Shown: positions 35,643-44,246, numbered from the stretch's first letter. The stretch is DNA of 64,000 nucleotides from Cryobacterium sp. HLT2-28 (GCF_004402495.1 NZ_SOFH01000011.1:62001-126000), one strand, 5' to 3'. Notes: generated from the letters alone by a model not told the origin. Numbers and translations are program-made.

Positions 35643-37028
35643 ATGAGTTCGCTAGCCATCATGGACGAGGCCCCCACCTCGAAGTTCCACCGGAAGCTTC
35701 TGATCGCGTGTTGCGGGGGACCGTTCCTCGACGGGTACATCCTCAGCCTGATCGGAGTCGCCCTCGTCGGATTCGTCGCGGATTTCCCGGTGAGCCCCGT
35801 GCAGGTCGGCCTGATCGGGGCGGCATCACTGATCGGCATGTTCTTCGGGGCCATCGTCTTCGGCACCCTCACCGACCGCATCGGCCGCGAGAAGATGTAC
35901 GCCGTCGACCTGATGGTTCTCGTGGGAGCCTGCTTCCTCACCGCGTTCGTCCAGGGTCCGTGGCAACTCATCGTCCTGCGATTCATCATCGGCCTGGCCA
36001 TCGGCGCGGACTATCCGATCGCCACGTCGCTGCTCACCGAGTTCACACCCGTGAAGAAGCGCGGCTACATGATCGGCCTCTCCGCCCTCGCCTGGGGGCT
36101 CGGTGCGATGACCGCCTTCCTGGTCGGCTGGGTGATGGTCACCGCGTCCGGCGGCTACGGGCTGTGGCGGTGGATGCTGCTCAGCGGCGCAATCCTCGGT
36201 GTCATCGTGGTGGTCATTCGTCGCGGCATCCCCGAATCGCCGCGCTGGCTCATCCAGAAGGGCCGGATCAGTGAGGCCCACGACGTGATCGAACAGGTCT
36301 ACGGCCACCGGGACGTGTCCCTCAGCACGGTCAACACCGAGGACAAGACCCTGCCCACCCTCGAGGCTCTCCGCCTGGTCCTCAGCCGGAAGTACCGCAA
36401 GCGCGTGATCATGTGCGGCGTGCTGTATTTCGCCCAGATCACCCCGCAGTACGCGATCTACATCTTCGGCCCGATGATCCTCCTGTCCTTCGGCCTGGAG
36501 GGAGGCAGCCTCGACATCATCGGGACGGCCGTGATCAGCCTCCTCTTCGTCATCGGCAATGCGGCGGCCCTGAAGCCGGTCGAGACCCTCGGCCGGCGCC
36601 CGATGACGGTCATTCCCTTCGCCCTCATGGCGGTGCCGCTGCTGGCGCTCTGGCTGCTTCCGCACGGGCCCGTGTGGTTCGTCATCCTGGCGTTCTGCTT
36701 CTACGCGTTCGTCTCCGGCGGTCCCAGCCTGATGGAGTGGATCTACCCGAACGAGCTCTTCCCGACCGAGATCCGTGCGACCGCCGTCGGCATCGTCGTC
36801 GCCATCAGCCGGATCGGCGCGGCCACGGGCACATTCCTGATGCCGATCGGCCTGGACCACCTGGGCGTCAGCGGGGTGATGCTGATCGGGGCGATCCTCA
36901 CCGTGATCGGCTTCGTCGTCACCTACGCGTGGGCGGTCGAAACGAAGGGGCGTTCGCTGGAGGACACCTCGTCGATCGCGATCATCACGCCCGAACAGCT
37001 GCGGGATGCCAGGGTGGCGGCCAGGTAG
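35643..37028 (+). CDS. MFS transporter
   Basis: Transporter of 461 residues with 12 predicted helices. The loop motifs GTLTDRIGREKMYAVD (between helices 2 and 3), IPESPRWLIQKGR (after helix 6) and PNELFPTEIRATAVG place it near the sugar-porter/organic-acid symporter branch. AAAGGAG lies five bases before ATG 35643. As the last gene of the aminotransferase operon it probably imports 5-aminovalerate, glutarate or a related compound (inference). Confidence 0.88.
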   Translation: MSSLAIMDEAPTSKFHRKLLIACCGGPFLDGYILSLIGVALVGFVADFPVSPVQVGLIGAASLIGMFFGAIVFGTLTDRIGREKMYAVDLMVLVGACFLTAFVQGPWQLIVLRFIIGLAIGADYPIATSLLTEFTPVKKRGYMIGLSALAWGLGAMTAFLVGWVMVTASGGYGLWRWMLLSGAILGVIVVVIRRGIPESPRWLIQKGRISEAHDVIEQVYGHRDVSLSTVNTEDKTLPTLEALRLVLSRKYRKRVIMCGVLYFAQITPQYAIYIFGPMILLSFGLEGGSLDIIGTAVISLLFVIGNAAALKPVETLGRRPMTVIPFALMAVPLLALWLLPHGPVWFVILAFCFYAFVSGGPSLMEWIYPNELFPTEIRATAVGIVVAISRIGAATGTFLMPIGLDHLGVSGVMLIGAILTVIGFVVTYAWAVETKGRSLEDTSSIAIITPEQLRDARVAAR

Positions 37029-37040
37029 GGCCGCGGACGC

Positions 37041-37140
37041 GCGGCGCCACCCGAGGTGAACTCACCCGGTCGGCGCCGCTGCTGCGTCTGCTCACGGGGT
37101 GAATTCACCCGGTCGGCGCCGTTGCTGCGTCTGCTCACGC
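37041..37140. repeat. hairpin terminator with 43-bp tandem duplication
   Basis: GCGGCGCC (37041-37048) pairs with GGCGCCGC (37072-37079) around GGTGAACTCACC, itself a palindrome. A 43-bp unit starting GGTGAAyTCACCCGGTCGGC is repeated head to tail at 37055-37097 and 37098-37140 with two base differences. It stands 12 bases after the MFS stop and resembles the hairpin at 27099. Confidence 0.78.
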
Positions 37141-37251
37141 TACCGCACGCACGCTCAGCCGCCACCATCGATGCCGGCCCGCCCCGGCCCGCCCCAGGCG
37201 TACCGGCGCTGGCCGGCCGGAGACCGCCGGCACACCGGACTCGCTGGTGCA

Positions 37252-37279
37252 TTGAATGCTTTAGCAGCTAAACTAAATC
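37252..37279 (+). promoter_or_regulatory. promoter and operator of the MarR gene
   Basis: TTGAAT (37252-37257) and TAAATC (37274-37279) with a 16-base spacer. Between them lies TTTAGCAGCTAAA (37260-37272), a palindrome of two 6-bp arms around one base, of the form bound by MarR dimers. Repression of its own operon is likely. Confidence 0.65.
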
Positions 37280-37298
37280 CACTGGATGGGAGCGGGGG

Positions 37299-37862
37299 AT
37301 GATGGGCAGGCAGGCGGGCATCGCGGACGGGGGCCGGGAGGGTGGCGCGAACCGACAGCAGGGCCTCGCCCGGGTGCTCGCGGCGATCGGCACGGTCAAC
37401 CGCGAGTTCACGGCGCGCGGCAGCTACCCGTTCCAGGGCCGGGCGCTGGGGCGGTCCCAACTGGACCTCCTCTTCGTGCTGTCGCAGGCGACCGGCACCG
37501 CCACCCGTAGCGGCACCGGCGGCGTGGGCGTCGGCGGCCTGGCCGCCGCGCTCGGCGTGACCAGCGGCGCGGTAACCCAACTCGTCGACGCCCTCCGGTC
37601 GGACGGCCTGGTCACCAGCGAGGTCAATCCCGCCGACCGCCGGGGTCGCATCATCCGTCTCACGGCCGACGCCGCCGTGGAGGTCGACGCGTTCCAGCGG
37701 GACTACGCCGTCGCCCTGGCGCCGCGATTCGACGCCCTGACCACCGCCGAAGTGGCCGAGCTGGAACGGCTGCTGAACAAGGTCCAGGCGGCGCCGAACC
37801 CGGCGCCGGCATCGACGGACCCGGGGCGCAGGCCCGCGGGCGAAGAAGAAATGAGCACCTGA
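37299..37862 (+). CDS. MarR-family regulator
   Basis: Protein of 187 residues with a winged helix: QLDLLFVLSQ, LAAALGVTSGAVTQLVDALR (recognition region) and the wing SEVNPADRRGRIIRLT. The Gly/Thr-rich insertion TGTATRSGTGGVGVGG before the recognition helix is unusual, as is the Ala/Pro-rich tail. ATG 37299 or ATG 37302 may be used. Its stop overlaps the start of the next gene by one base (TGATG), so it probably controls that gene. Confidence 0.85.
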   Translation: MMGRQAGIADGGREGGANRQQGLARVLAAIGTVNREFTARGSYPFQGRALGRSQLDLLFVLSQATGTATRSGTGGVGVGGLAAALGVTSGAVTQLVDALRSDGLVTSEVNPADRRGRIIRLTADAAVEVDAFQRDYAVALAPRFDALTTAEVAELERLLNKVQAAPNPAPASTDPGRRPAGEEEMST

Positions 37863-38728
37863 TGGGCAGCATCCTCGTGACCGGGGCCTCCGGAACGGTG
37901 GGGCGGGCGGTGGCCGGCGCCCTGGTCGCGGCCGGCGAGGATGTCGTATCGGCGGTGCGTGCTCCGGGGCCCGGCGGCGATGCCTCTGGCGCAGGCATCG
38001 CGCCGGGCAGTGAGGCGCGCGCGTTCGACTTCGCCGTCCCGTCCGGCTGGGCGGGCGCCTTCACCGGGGTGGACCGCCTGTTCCTGCTGCGCCCTCCGGC
38101 GATCGCGAACGTCGGGGACACCTTGCTCCCGGTGATCGATGTGGCGCTGGAGCAGGGCATCCGTCAGATCGTGTTCCTCTCCCTGCAGGGCGTGCAGTTC
38201 AACACCGCCACGCCGCACCACGCCGTGGAGAAGCACCTGAGAGAGCGGAAGGCGCCCTACACGTTCCTGCGGCCGAACTTCTTCATGCAGAACCTGTCGA
38301 CCGTGTACCGGGACGAGATCCGGGAGCGGAGCGAGATCTACCTGCCGGCCGCCGGCGCCCACACGGCGTTCATCGATGCCAGGGACATCGGCCGGGTCGC
38401 CGCCCGCGTGTTCACCGAACCGGGGCATCTGGGCAGGGCCTACACGCTCTCGGGCGAGCAGTCGCTGACCTACGACCAGGTCGCGAGCATCCTCTCGGAG
38501 GTGCTCGGCCGGCGCATCAGCTACGCCCGGCCGACCGCCGCGGAGTACAGCGCCAGACTCGCGGCCCGGGGTGCCTCCACGGACTTCATCGCGGTGCAGG
38601 AGATGATCTACCGGATCGTGCGGCTGCAGGTGTCCGCACTCCCGAACCGTGCCATCCGTCGGCTCACCGGAGCGCCGGCGACGTCATTCCGGCAATTCGC
38701 GATCGACCACCAGGCGCTCTGGGGGTAA
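37862..38728 (+). CDS. NAD(P)-binding atypical SDR, NmrA-like
   Basis: Protein of 288 residues. The cofactor motif ILVTGASGTVGRAVAGAL starts at residue 4; the Ser/Tyr/Lys catalytic set of classical SDRs is absent, as usual in the NmrA/azoreductase-like branch, whose members also keep LRPNFFMQN and a DARDIGRVAA segment. Probably a quinone or stress-related oxidoreductase controlled by the upstream MarR regulator. Confidence 0.85.
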   Translation: MGSILVTGASGTVGRAVAGALVAAGEDVVSAVRAPGPGGDASGAGIAPGSEARAFDFAVPSGWAGAFTGVDRLFLLRPPAIANVGDTLLPVIDVALEQGIRQIVFLSLQGVQFNTATPHHAVEKHLRERKAPYTFLRPNFFMQNLSTVYRDEIRERSEIYLPAAGAHTAFIDARDIGRVAARVFTEPGHLGRAYTLSGEQSLTYDQVASILSEVLGRRISYARPTAAEYSARLAARGASTDFIAVQEMIYRIVRLQVSALPNRAIRRLTGAPATSFRQFAIDHQALWG

Positions 38729-38770
38729 CCGGCTGACCGGAGAGCAGGGCGCGGGCGTCCGGTCAGCCGG
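38729..38770. terminator. two-way terminator between convergent genes
   Basis: Perfect 13-bp stem CCGGCTGACCGGA (38729-38741) with its complement (38758-38770). The 3' arm contains the stop codon of the gene on the minus strand, so the hairpin overlaps coding sequence. Confidence 0.82.
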
Positions 38771-39329
38771 TCGCGCCGGAGGGGCGCACGACCTCGCTGC
38801 GCTGGGTGAGCTCGATCACCTTCCTGGTGCCGTTCGTGAGGGTGACCTCCACCTCGAACGCGTGGTCGACGGCGTCGCTGCGCACGAACCGGGTGACGGT
38901 GCCGCCGCCCACCTCGGCGAGGGCGACCTGCTCGGCGCTGGTGCGCTCGACGCTGGCATGTTCGGCGCCGTCCAGGGCGCGCGCGGGCAGTCCGGCCGCG
39001 GCGTCGCCGAGCCAGCCGGGCGCGCTCACCCAGACCACGGCGAACGACGCGTCGAGTTCGACGGTCACCTCGACCCCGTTCGCGAGCCGGGTCTCCACGG
39101 CGTAGGGCGGGCCGGGGGCGGTGCGGCGGTGGGCATCCGTCACGGTGCCGGGGCCCAGCTCGGCCAGGGCGGCGTCGCTCGCGTGCGCGAGCACCGTGCC
39201 GGTGAGCCGAGTGTCGTCGGTGCCCCCCGCGGTGTCGATCCCGGCGGTCGCGAGCAGCGCGGCCGCGCCCACCACGGCAGCGACGATCCACGTTCGCTTC
39301 TGCAGCCTCGTTGTCGTGATGGAACTCAT
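38763..39329 (-). CDS. membrane-anchored PepSY-like protein with two repeats
   Basis: Protein of 188 residues. One N-terminal helix (WIVAAVVGAAALLATAG) anchors or exports it; outside are two similar domains of about 60 residues, each of the form A..AL.E.G.GTVT......D....YEVEV.L.NG..V.VELD, as in PepSY domains. Such proteins are thought to inhibit proteases or sense the envelope. ATG 39329 is chosen from the position of the signal; the ribosome site is poor. No two-component genes lie next to it. Confidence 0.7.
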   Translation of the reverse strand: MSSITTTRLQKRTWIVAAVVGAAALLATAGIDTAGGTDDTRLTGTVLAHASDAALAELGPGTVTDAHRRTAPGPPYAVETRLANGVEVTVELDASFAVVWVSAPGWLGDAAAGLPARALDGAEHASVERTSAEQVALAEVGGGTVTRFVRSDAVDHAFEVEVTLTNGTRKVIELTQRSEVVRPSGATG

Positions 39330-39419
39330 GCCCCCCAGTGTGGGGGACGGACCCCGCATTCGGGTGACAGCCGCGCCGAGAAAATCTCGCTTCCCAGCCT
39401 GCGCGGTGACAGGCGCAGC

Positions 39420-40310
39420 TCAGCCGTGCGGCTGCCCGCGGGTCGGCGCCCACCGTTCGAGCAGCGCCCAGAACGCCCGGGCCAGCTCGGGGTCCCGCGC
39501 GTCGGCGCTCGGCTCGGTGACCCGGGCGCCGTCGAAATAGGCGTCGCCGGGCAGGGCGGGGTCGCGTTCGGCCCAGTCGGCCTCGAGGTGCGCGGCGGCG
39601 CGCGGCGTCGTCGCGAACGGCATCAGCGGCAGCACCCAGCGCAGCAGCAGGCGCATGCCGCCACGGGCCGTGGCGGATGCCGTGACCGGCACGAAGCCGG
39701 GACAGACATCGTCGGCGTGCACCCCGTCCCCGCCGTGTCGGCGCTCCCACTCCCGGGCCAGCCACAGCTGGGCGAGTTTCGCGTTCTTGTAGGCCCGGTC
39801 GGGATGGTACTCCGCGTCGAGGAACGGGTCGTCGAACCCGAAACGCACCGGCACGCCCCGGCTGCCGGGTTCGTGCAGCGCCGACCCGATGAAGACCAGG
39901 CGGGAGGGCCTGGCCAGCGCCGGGAGGAGCAGCGTGCTCAGCAGGTACGGCCCGACGGTGTGGATCTGCAGCGTCTCCTCCAGCCCGTCCGCGGTGATCC
40001 GGCGCTCCGGCGGCGGCGCGAGGGTGCCGGCATTGTGCACGACCACCTCGAATCGGCGGCCCTCGCGCAGGAGGGTGCCGGCGAGCCCGCGCACACTGGC
40101 GAGCGAGGCAAGGTCAAGCGGCCACCACTCCACCTGCGCCCCCGGCAGGAGCCGCGAATACTCGGCCCGCGCGGCCTCGCCCGCGTCGGGCCGGCGAGCC
40201 GTGAAGACCACGTGGTGGCCCCGGCGGAGCAGCTCCAGCACGAGCAGGCGACCGATGCCGCGGTTGCCGCCGGTCACCAGGATGCTCTTCGGGTGAAACG
40301 GTTCGGTCAT
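39420..40310 (-). CDS. short-chain dehydrogenase, retinol dehydrogenase-like
   Basis: SDR of 296 residues. The cofactor motif is ILVTGGNRGIGRLLV, NAG appears in VVHNAGTLAPP and the active site in FIGSALH and YKNAKLAQLW (YxxxK). The long C-terminal part resembles retinol dehydrogenase/oxidoreductase-type members. It lies 90 bases upstream of the PepSY-like gene on the same strand and may share its transcript. Confidence 0.85.
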   Translation of the reverse strand: MTEPFHPKSILVTGGNRGIGRLLVLELLRRGHHVVFTARRPDAGEAARAEYSRLLPGAQVEWWPLDLASLASVRGLAGTLLREGRRFEVVVHNAGTLAPPPERRITADGLEETLQIHTVGPYLLSTLLLPALARPSRLVFIGSALHEPGSRGVPVRFGFDDPFLDAEYHPDRAYKNAKLAQLWLAREWERRHGGDGVHADDVCPGFVPVTASATARGGMRLLLRWVLPLMPFATTPRAAAHLEADWAERDPALPGDAYFDGARVTEPSADARDPELARAFWALLERWAPTRGQPHG

Positions 40311-40410
40311 GCCCGGAGCGTAGTACCGTCCGCCGATTCCGTGGCCGGTTCGCCGGCGTCGAAGCCGGCGTCGAAGCCGGCGGTGCGTCGCCGGTGAATC
40401 ACCGGGAACA

Positions 40411-40459
40411 CCCCCTTCGGGGGACTGCTGTCCGTCGGCCGCGAGTCGCTAGATTCGAG
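40411..40459 (+). promoter_or_regulatory. C5-G5 box and promoter of NERD gene 1
   Basis: CCCCC-TTC-GGGGG at 40411-40423 is followed by TAGATT (40450-40455), a TANNNT-type -10. The box centre is about 45 bases before the expected start, the place of a class II activator. GCTAGATTCGAG (40448-40459) is nearly repeated as GCTAGGTTCGAA at the riboswitch promoter (51836). Confidence 0.55.
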
Positions 40460-40478
40460 TCAGCAGCTGGGGAGAACG

Positions 40479-41300
40479 ATGACGATAGACAGTTCAGCCA
40501 TGCGGCAGCGCTTCCCGGCCCAATCGGTCATCGAGCAGCTGCTGCATGAGCAGGGGAGCACGCCGCCCCTGTCCTGGTATGCGCGCCTCTTCGGCGGTTC
40601 ACCGCTCGGCGTCGACGGAATGCCCCGGTACCTGGGGGCGAAGGGTGAGATCACCGTCGGAGCCCTCCTGGAGACGCTCCCGCCGGACTGGATCGTCTTC
40701 CACGCCATTCCCGTCGCCGGCCGCGGCGCCGACATCGATCATCTCGTCGTCGGGCCTGGCGGCATCTTCACCATCAGCTCCATGCACCTCAGTGGCACGA
40801 CCGGCCGCCACGGTGCCGACGTCTGGGTGGGCAAGCGCACCATGCTGGTCGACGGCCGGAAGGTTCCGCACCTGGGCGACGCCGAGTTCGTGGCCGAACG
40901 GGTCACGAACCTGGTGCGGGAGCGGATGCCGCTGCTCACGCCGGTGCAACCGGTGCTCGCGCTGGTCGGCCCGAGGCGCCTGACCATCGCGGACAAGCCC
41001 GAGCAGGTGAAGGTGATCGACTCCCGGGACCTGCGCCGTTGGCTGGTCAAGCTCCACCCCGTGCTGAGTGCCGGGGAGGTGCAGGAGGTCTCCGACCTGG
41101 TCGACAGCCCGAACACCTGGCGCCCGCTGCCGCTGGCCGAGACCGACGACGACCTGATGGACCGCTTCACCGTGCTCGATGCGCGGGTGCGGTCGGCGGG
41201 CATCCGTCGCCTGCTCTGGGCGGTGGGCGGCCCGGCGGTCGCGATCGGCGGCAGCATCGCCGTGCTTCACGCCCTCGAAGCCACCCGGCTCGCCGGCTGA
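40479..41300 (+). CDS. NERD-domain protein 1, catalytic Lys missing
   Basis: Protein of 273 residues with the nuclease-related NERD fold: GAKGEITVGALLETLPPDW, GADIDHLVVGPGGIFTI. In active-type NERD proteins the next residues are NTK; here they are SSM, with Met102 in place of the Lys, so nuclease activity is doubtful. One C-terminal helix (WAVGGPAVAIGGSIAVLHA) may anchor it. GGGGAG stands four bases before ATG 40479. A paralog of equal layout at 47808 keeps the Lys. NERD domains occur in proteins of unknown role, some linked to defence or DNA metabolism. Confidence 0.85.
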   Translation: MTIDSSAMRQRFPAQSVIEQLLHEQGSTPPLSWYARLFGGSPLGVDGMPRYLGAKGEITVGALLETLPPDWIVFHAIPVAGRGADIDHLVVGPGGIFTISSMHLSGTTGRHGADVWVGKRTMLVDGRKVPHLGDAEFVAERVTNLVRERMPLLTPVQPVLALVGPRRLTIADKPEQVKVIDSRDLRRWLVKLHPVLSAGEVQEVSDLVDSPNTWRPLPLAETDDDLMDRFTVLDARVRSAGIRRLLWAVGGPAVAIGGSIAVLHALEATRLAG

Positions 41301-41345
41301 GCCGGCGCCCGCGCGCCTGAACATCGCATCAACGACAGGGAAACA

Positions 41346-41360
41346 CCCCCTGAACGGGGG
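41346..41360 (+). promoter_or_regulatory. C5-G5 box upstream of the phospholipase gene
   Basis: CCCCC-TGAAC-GGGGG, centred 43 bases before ATG 41396. No good -10 is visible; the best (TACTCG at 41385-41390) would give a leaderless transcript. Confidence 0.5.
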
Positions 41361-41395
41361 CGGTTTGGCTACCTCGGCGTGATCTACTCGGGCGA

Positions 41396-42697
41396 ATGGA
41401 CGCGACACGAAGACAATTCATCACGACCGCGGGAACCGTGGCGGCCGGGGCCGTCGTGGCCGGCGGAACCCTCGCCTCGCACGCCGCGGCCGGGGCGACG
41501 ACCGGCGCAGCGGGTGCGATCGCCGCCTCGAGCCTGCCGGACCCGGCCGACTCCGGCATCGACCACATCATCGTGCTGATGATGGAGAATCGCTCCTTCG
41601 ACCACTTCCTCGGCTGGGTGCCCGGCGCCGACGGCAAACAGGCCGGGTTGAAGTACCGCGACCGCTACGGGCTGCCGCGGTCCACCTACCACCTTGCCGA
41701 CTTCCAGGGCTGCGGCCACCCTGACCCCGACCACTCCTACGAGGGCGGGCGGATCCAGTTCAACGGGGGAGCCTGCGACGGCTGGCTGAAGGCCGGTGAG
41801 AGCGACGAGTTCGCCGTGGGCTACTACGACGCCGGTGACCTCGACTTCTGGCGCCAGGCGGCACCGGACTGGACCGTCTGCGACCGCTACTTCGCCGCCA
41901 CCATGGCCGAGACCTACCCGAACCGGTTCTACCAGCACTCCGCCGCCACCGACCGCACCCACAACTCCACGGTCACCAGCACGCTGCCCACCATCTGGGA
42001 CCGCCTGGCCGACGCCGGGCTCGGCGGCAAGTACTACTACGGTGACGTGCCGTTCACCGCGCTCTGGGGCACGAAATACCTGGGCATCTCCCACCCGCAC
42101 GCCGATTTCCTGGCCGACTGCGCCTCGGGTGACCTGCCGGAGGTGTCGTTCCTCGACCCCCGGTTCAGCGACGAGGGCTCCGGCACCTCCGGCGACGACC
42201 ACCCGCACGCCGACATCCGCTCCGGCGAACTCTTCCTGGCCGAGGTGTACGCGGCCGTCACCAGCAGCCCGGCCTGGGCCCGCACGATGCTGGTCGTGAA
42301 CTACGACGAGTGGGGCGGATTCTTCGACCACGTCGCCCCGGCCATGGCGCCGGACGCCGACCCCGGCAACGCCCTGCGCGGCTTCCGGGTGCCGTCGGTC
42401 GTCATCTCGCCCCGCGCCAGGCGAGGCCACATCGCCCACGACACCTACGACCACACCTCCGTGCTCAAGGCGATCGAATGGCGCTGGGGCCTTGCGCCGC
42501 TGACCAGCCGGGATGCCGCCGCCCGCAACATCGCCGAGGTGCTCGACTTCGAGACGCCGGCCAACCTCAGCGCCCCCGGCTACCAGGTGCCCCCGTTCGT
42601 GGCCGGGGCGCCGTGCGCTCCCGCGGGTACCCCCTCCGTGGAGGAATGGCCTGCCCTTCGGCAGAAGGCCGTCGCCGACGGGTGGGTGCTCTCATGA
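41396..42697 (+). CDS. Tat-exported phospholipase C/acid phosphatase-type phosphoesterase
   Basis: Exported protein of 433 residues. The signal has a twin-arginine motif (TRRQFITTAG) and an Ala-rich hydrophobic core. The catalytic domain is that of bacterial non-haemolytic phospholipase C: IIVLMMENRSFDHFLGW with the metal ligands Glu and Asn, HNSTVTSTLP and NYDEWGGFFDHV. Such enzymes cleave phospholipids or phosphate esters outside the cell. It ends in an ATGA overlap with a second phosphoesterase. Confidence 0.88.
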   Translation: MDATRRQFITTAGTVAAGAVVAGGTLASHAAAGATTGAAGAIAASSLPDPADSGIDHIIVLMMENRSFDHFLGWVPGADGKQAGLKYRDRYGLPRSTYHLADFQGCGHPDPDHSYEGGRIQFNGGACDGWLKAGESDEFAVGYYDAGDLDFWRQAAPDWTVCDRYFAATMAETYPNRFYQHSAATDRTHNSTVTSTLPTIWDRLADAGLGGKYYYGDVPFTALWGTKYLGISHPHADFLADCASGDLPEVSFLDPRFSDEGSGTSGDDHPHADIRSGELFLAEVYAAVTSSPAWARTMLVVNYDEWGGFFDHVAPAMAPDADPGNALRGFRVPSVVISPRARRGHIAHDTYDHTSVLKAIEWRWGLAPLTSRDAAARNIAEVLDFETPANLSAPGYQVPPFVAGAPCAPAGTPSVEEWPALRQKAVADGWVLS

Positions 42698-43884
42698 GCC
42701 TGAAGCGGGTCACCTACGCCAGGCCGGAGCGCGGCTCCCTGAGGCTCGCCCTCGCACTGCGCCGGCTCTTCGGGCTGCGCTGGGCGGCCGCCGGGGCGCT
42801 GGTCCTGCTCGCCGTAGCGGGGGCCGGCCAGGCGATCGGCCAGGACCAGGCCGGCGCGGCACCCGCGCGGGCCGCCGCCGGCCACCTCCCGGGGGCGAAG
42901 CATGTCTTCGTGATCAACCTGGAGAACAAGGGCTACGAGAGCGCCTGGGGTGCGGACTCGGCCGCCCCCTACCTGTCGGGAACCCTGCGCGGCCAGGGCG
43001 TGCTGCTCACCCAGTACTTCGGGGTGGCGCACAATTCCCTGCCCAACTACATCGCCCAGATTTCGGGGCAGGGACCCAACCCGCAGACCCAGGCCGACTG
43101 CCAGACCTACTCCCCGTTCGTCGGCACCGGAACGGCAAGTCCGGGTCAGTTCGTGGGTGACGGATGTGTGTACCCGGCGGACGTGCCGACGGTCGCCGGC
43201 CAACTCACCGACTCCGGGCGCAGCTGGAAGGGCTACCAGGAGGACATGGGCACGGCGTGCCGGCATCCGTCGCTCGGAGCCGTCGACGATACCCAGAAGG
43301 CCAGGGTCGGCGACCAGTACGCGGTCAGGCATAACCCGTTCGTCTACTTTGCGGGCATCACGGGCTCGCCCGACTGCGCCCGCAACGACGTCGACCTCGG
43401 CGCCCTCAAGAGCGACCTGGCCACGGTCGCCACCACCCCGAACCTGTCGATGATCACCCCGAACCTCTGCCACGACGGCCACGATGCGCCCTGCGTCGAC
43501 GGCGAGCCGGGCGGACTGGCCAGCGCCGACGACTGGCTGAAGCAATGGGTGCCGGCGATCACCGCGTCACCGGCGTTCAAGAAGGACGGCGTGCTCGTGA
43601 TCACCTTCGACGAGTCAGACAGCCCGCAGTCCGATGCCTCCGCCTGCTGCGGTGAAGGCCCCGGGCCCAATAGCCCGCTGCCCGGGATCACCGGACTCGG
43701 CGGCGGCCGGGTGGGCGCCTTGGTGCTGTCCCCGTTCGTGGCCGGCGGAACCACCTCGACCACGCCGTACAACCACTACAGCCTGCTCGCGAGCATCGAG
43801 GACACCTTCGCGCTGCCCTACCTCGGCTACGCGGCCACGCCGGGGCTGAACCGGTTCGGCCTCGACGTCTACAACGGAGGCTGA
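42694..43884 (+). CDS. exported phosphoesterase (PF04185-type), paralog 1
   Basis: Protein of 396 residues with one N-terminal helix, then the phosphoesterase segments FVINLENKGYESAWG, VAHNSLPNYIAQISGQGP, ITPNLCHDGHDAPC and VITFDESD. Its metal-binding pattern (ENKGY, PNY, DESD) matches small acid phosphatases related to AcpA/phospholipase C. ATG 42694 overlaps the previous stop. A close paralog stands at 46578, with long identical stretches such as SGQGPNPQTQ and FVYFAGITGSPDCARN, so a local duplication happened. Confidence 0.87.
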   Translation: MSLKRVTYARPERGSLRLALALRRLFGLRWAAAGALVLLAVAGAGQAIGQDQAGAAPARAAAGHLPGAKHVFVINLENKGYESAWGADSAAPYLSGTLRGQGVLLTQYFGVAHNSLPNYIAQISGQGPNPQTQADCQTYSPFVGTGTASPGQFVGDGCVYPADVPTVAGQLTDSGRSWKGYQEDMGTACRHPSLGAVDDTQKARVGDQYAVRHNPFVYFAGITGSPDCARNDVDLGALKSDLATVATTPNLSMITPNLCHDGHDAPCVDGEPGGLASADDWLKQWVPAITASPAFKKDGVLVITFDESDSPQSDASACCGEGPGPNSPLPGITGLGGGRVGALVLSPFVAGGTTSTTPYNHYSLLASIEDTFALPYLGYAATPGLNRFGLDVYNGG

Positions 43885-43919
43885 CGGCCGCGGTCCGAGA
43901 TCTCTCGCGGCGGGCCAGG

Positions 43920-44174
43920 TTGGGAAGAGTGACCAGCGACCTGACGGATGATGCGGCCGGCTTCCTGACCGAACGGCACCGCAGCGTGCTGTCCGCCCTC
44001 GGACCAAGGGGCGGCATCCACTCGATGTCGGTCGGTTTCACCCTCGACGGCGGCCAGGCCACGGAGGGGGACTCCGACCTGGTCGACTGGCCGAACACCT
44101 GGCGCCCGCTGCCCCAGGTGCCAGCCCGGTGGTCGAGCCGCCCGGTGGTCGCGCCTGTCGGGACCCGTGAATGA
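43920..44174 (+). pseudogene. chimeric relic: 5' PPOX gene joined to a 3' NERD fragment
   Basis: From 43929 the DNA copies the start of the intact PPOX gene at 46163 (GTGACCAGCGACCTGACGGA and onward, nearly identical for about 48 bases and still similar to about 44050). It then skips the segment for VVRIITSDGTQKVRNVERG and from about 44074 continues with DNA almost identical to the NERD-1 gene near 41093 (encoding SDLVDxPNTWRPLP). The remaining frame runs to a TGA at 44174 but has no complete domain. The -10-like TAAATT seen before the intact gene is CCAGGTT here. I read this as recombination debris. Confidence 0.75.
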
Positions 44175-44187
44175 ATCTTCGAATAAG

Positions 44188-44240
44188 TTATCCACAAGTA
44201 GTGACAAACACTCACATTTGTGTTCGTGTTTTGGTATCTT
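44188..44240 (+). promoter_or_regulatory. HNH gene promoter with a DnaA-box-like site
   Basis: TTATCCACA (44188-44196) is a perfect match to the DnaA-box consensus. An extended -10 TGGTATCTT ends at 44240, six bases before ATG 44247, so the transcript is probably leaderless. The stretch 44175-44240 is AT-rich compared with its surroundings, as often seen ahead of DUF222/13E12-type genes. Confidence 0.5.
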
Positions 44241-44246
44241 CGTGGC

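Noticed and set aside
43920..44174. Functional small PPOX protein of 84 residues
   Set aside because: The flavin/F420-binding half is missing, the last part comes from a NERD gene and the promoter-like TAAATT is lost.
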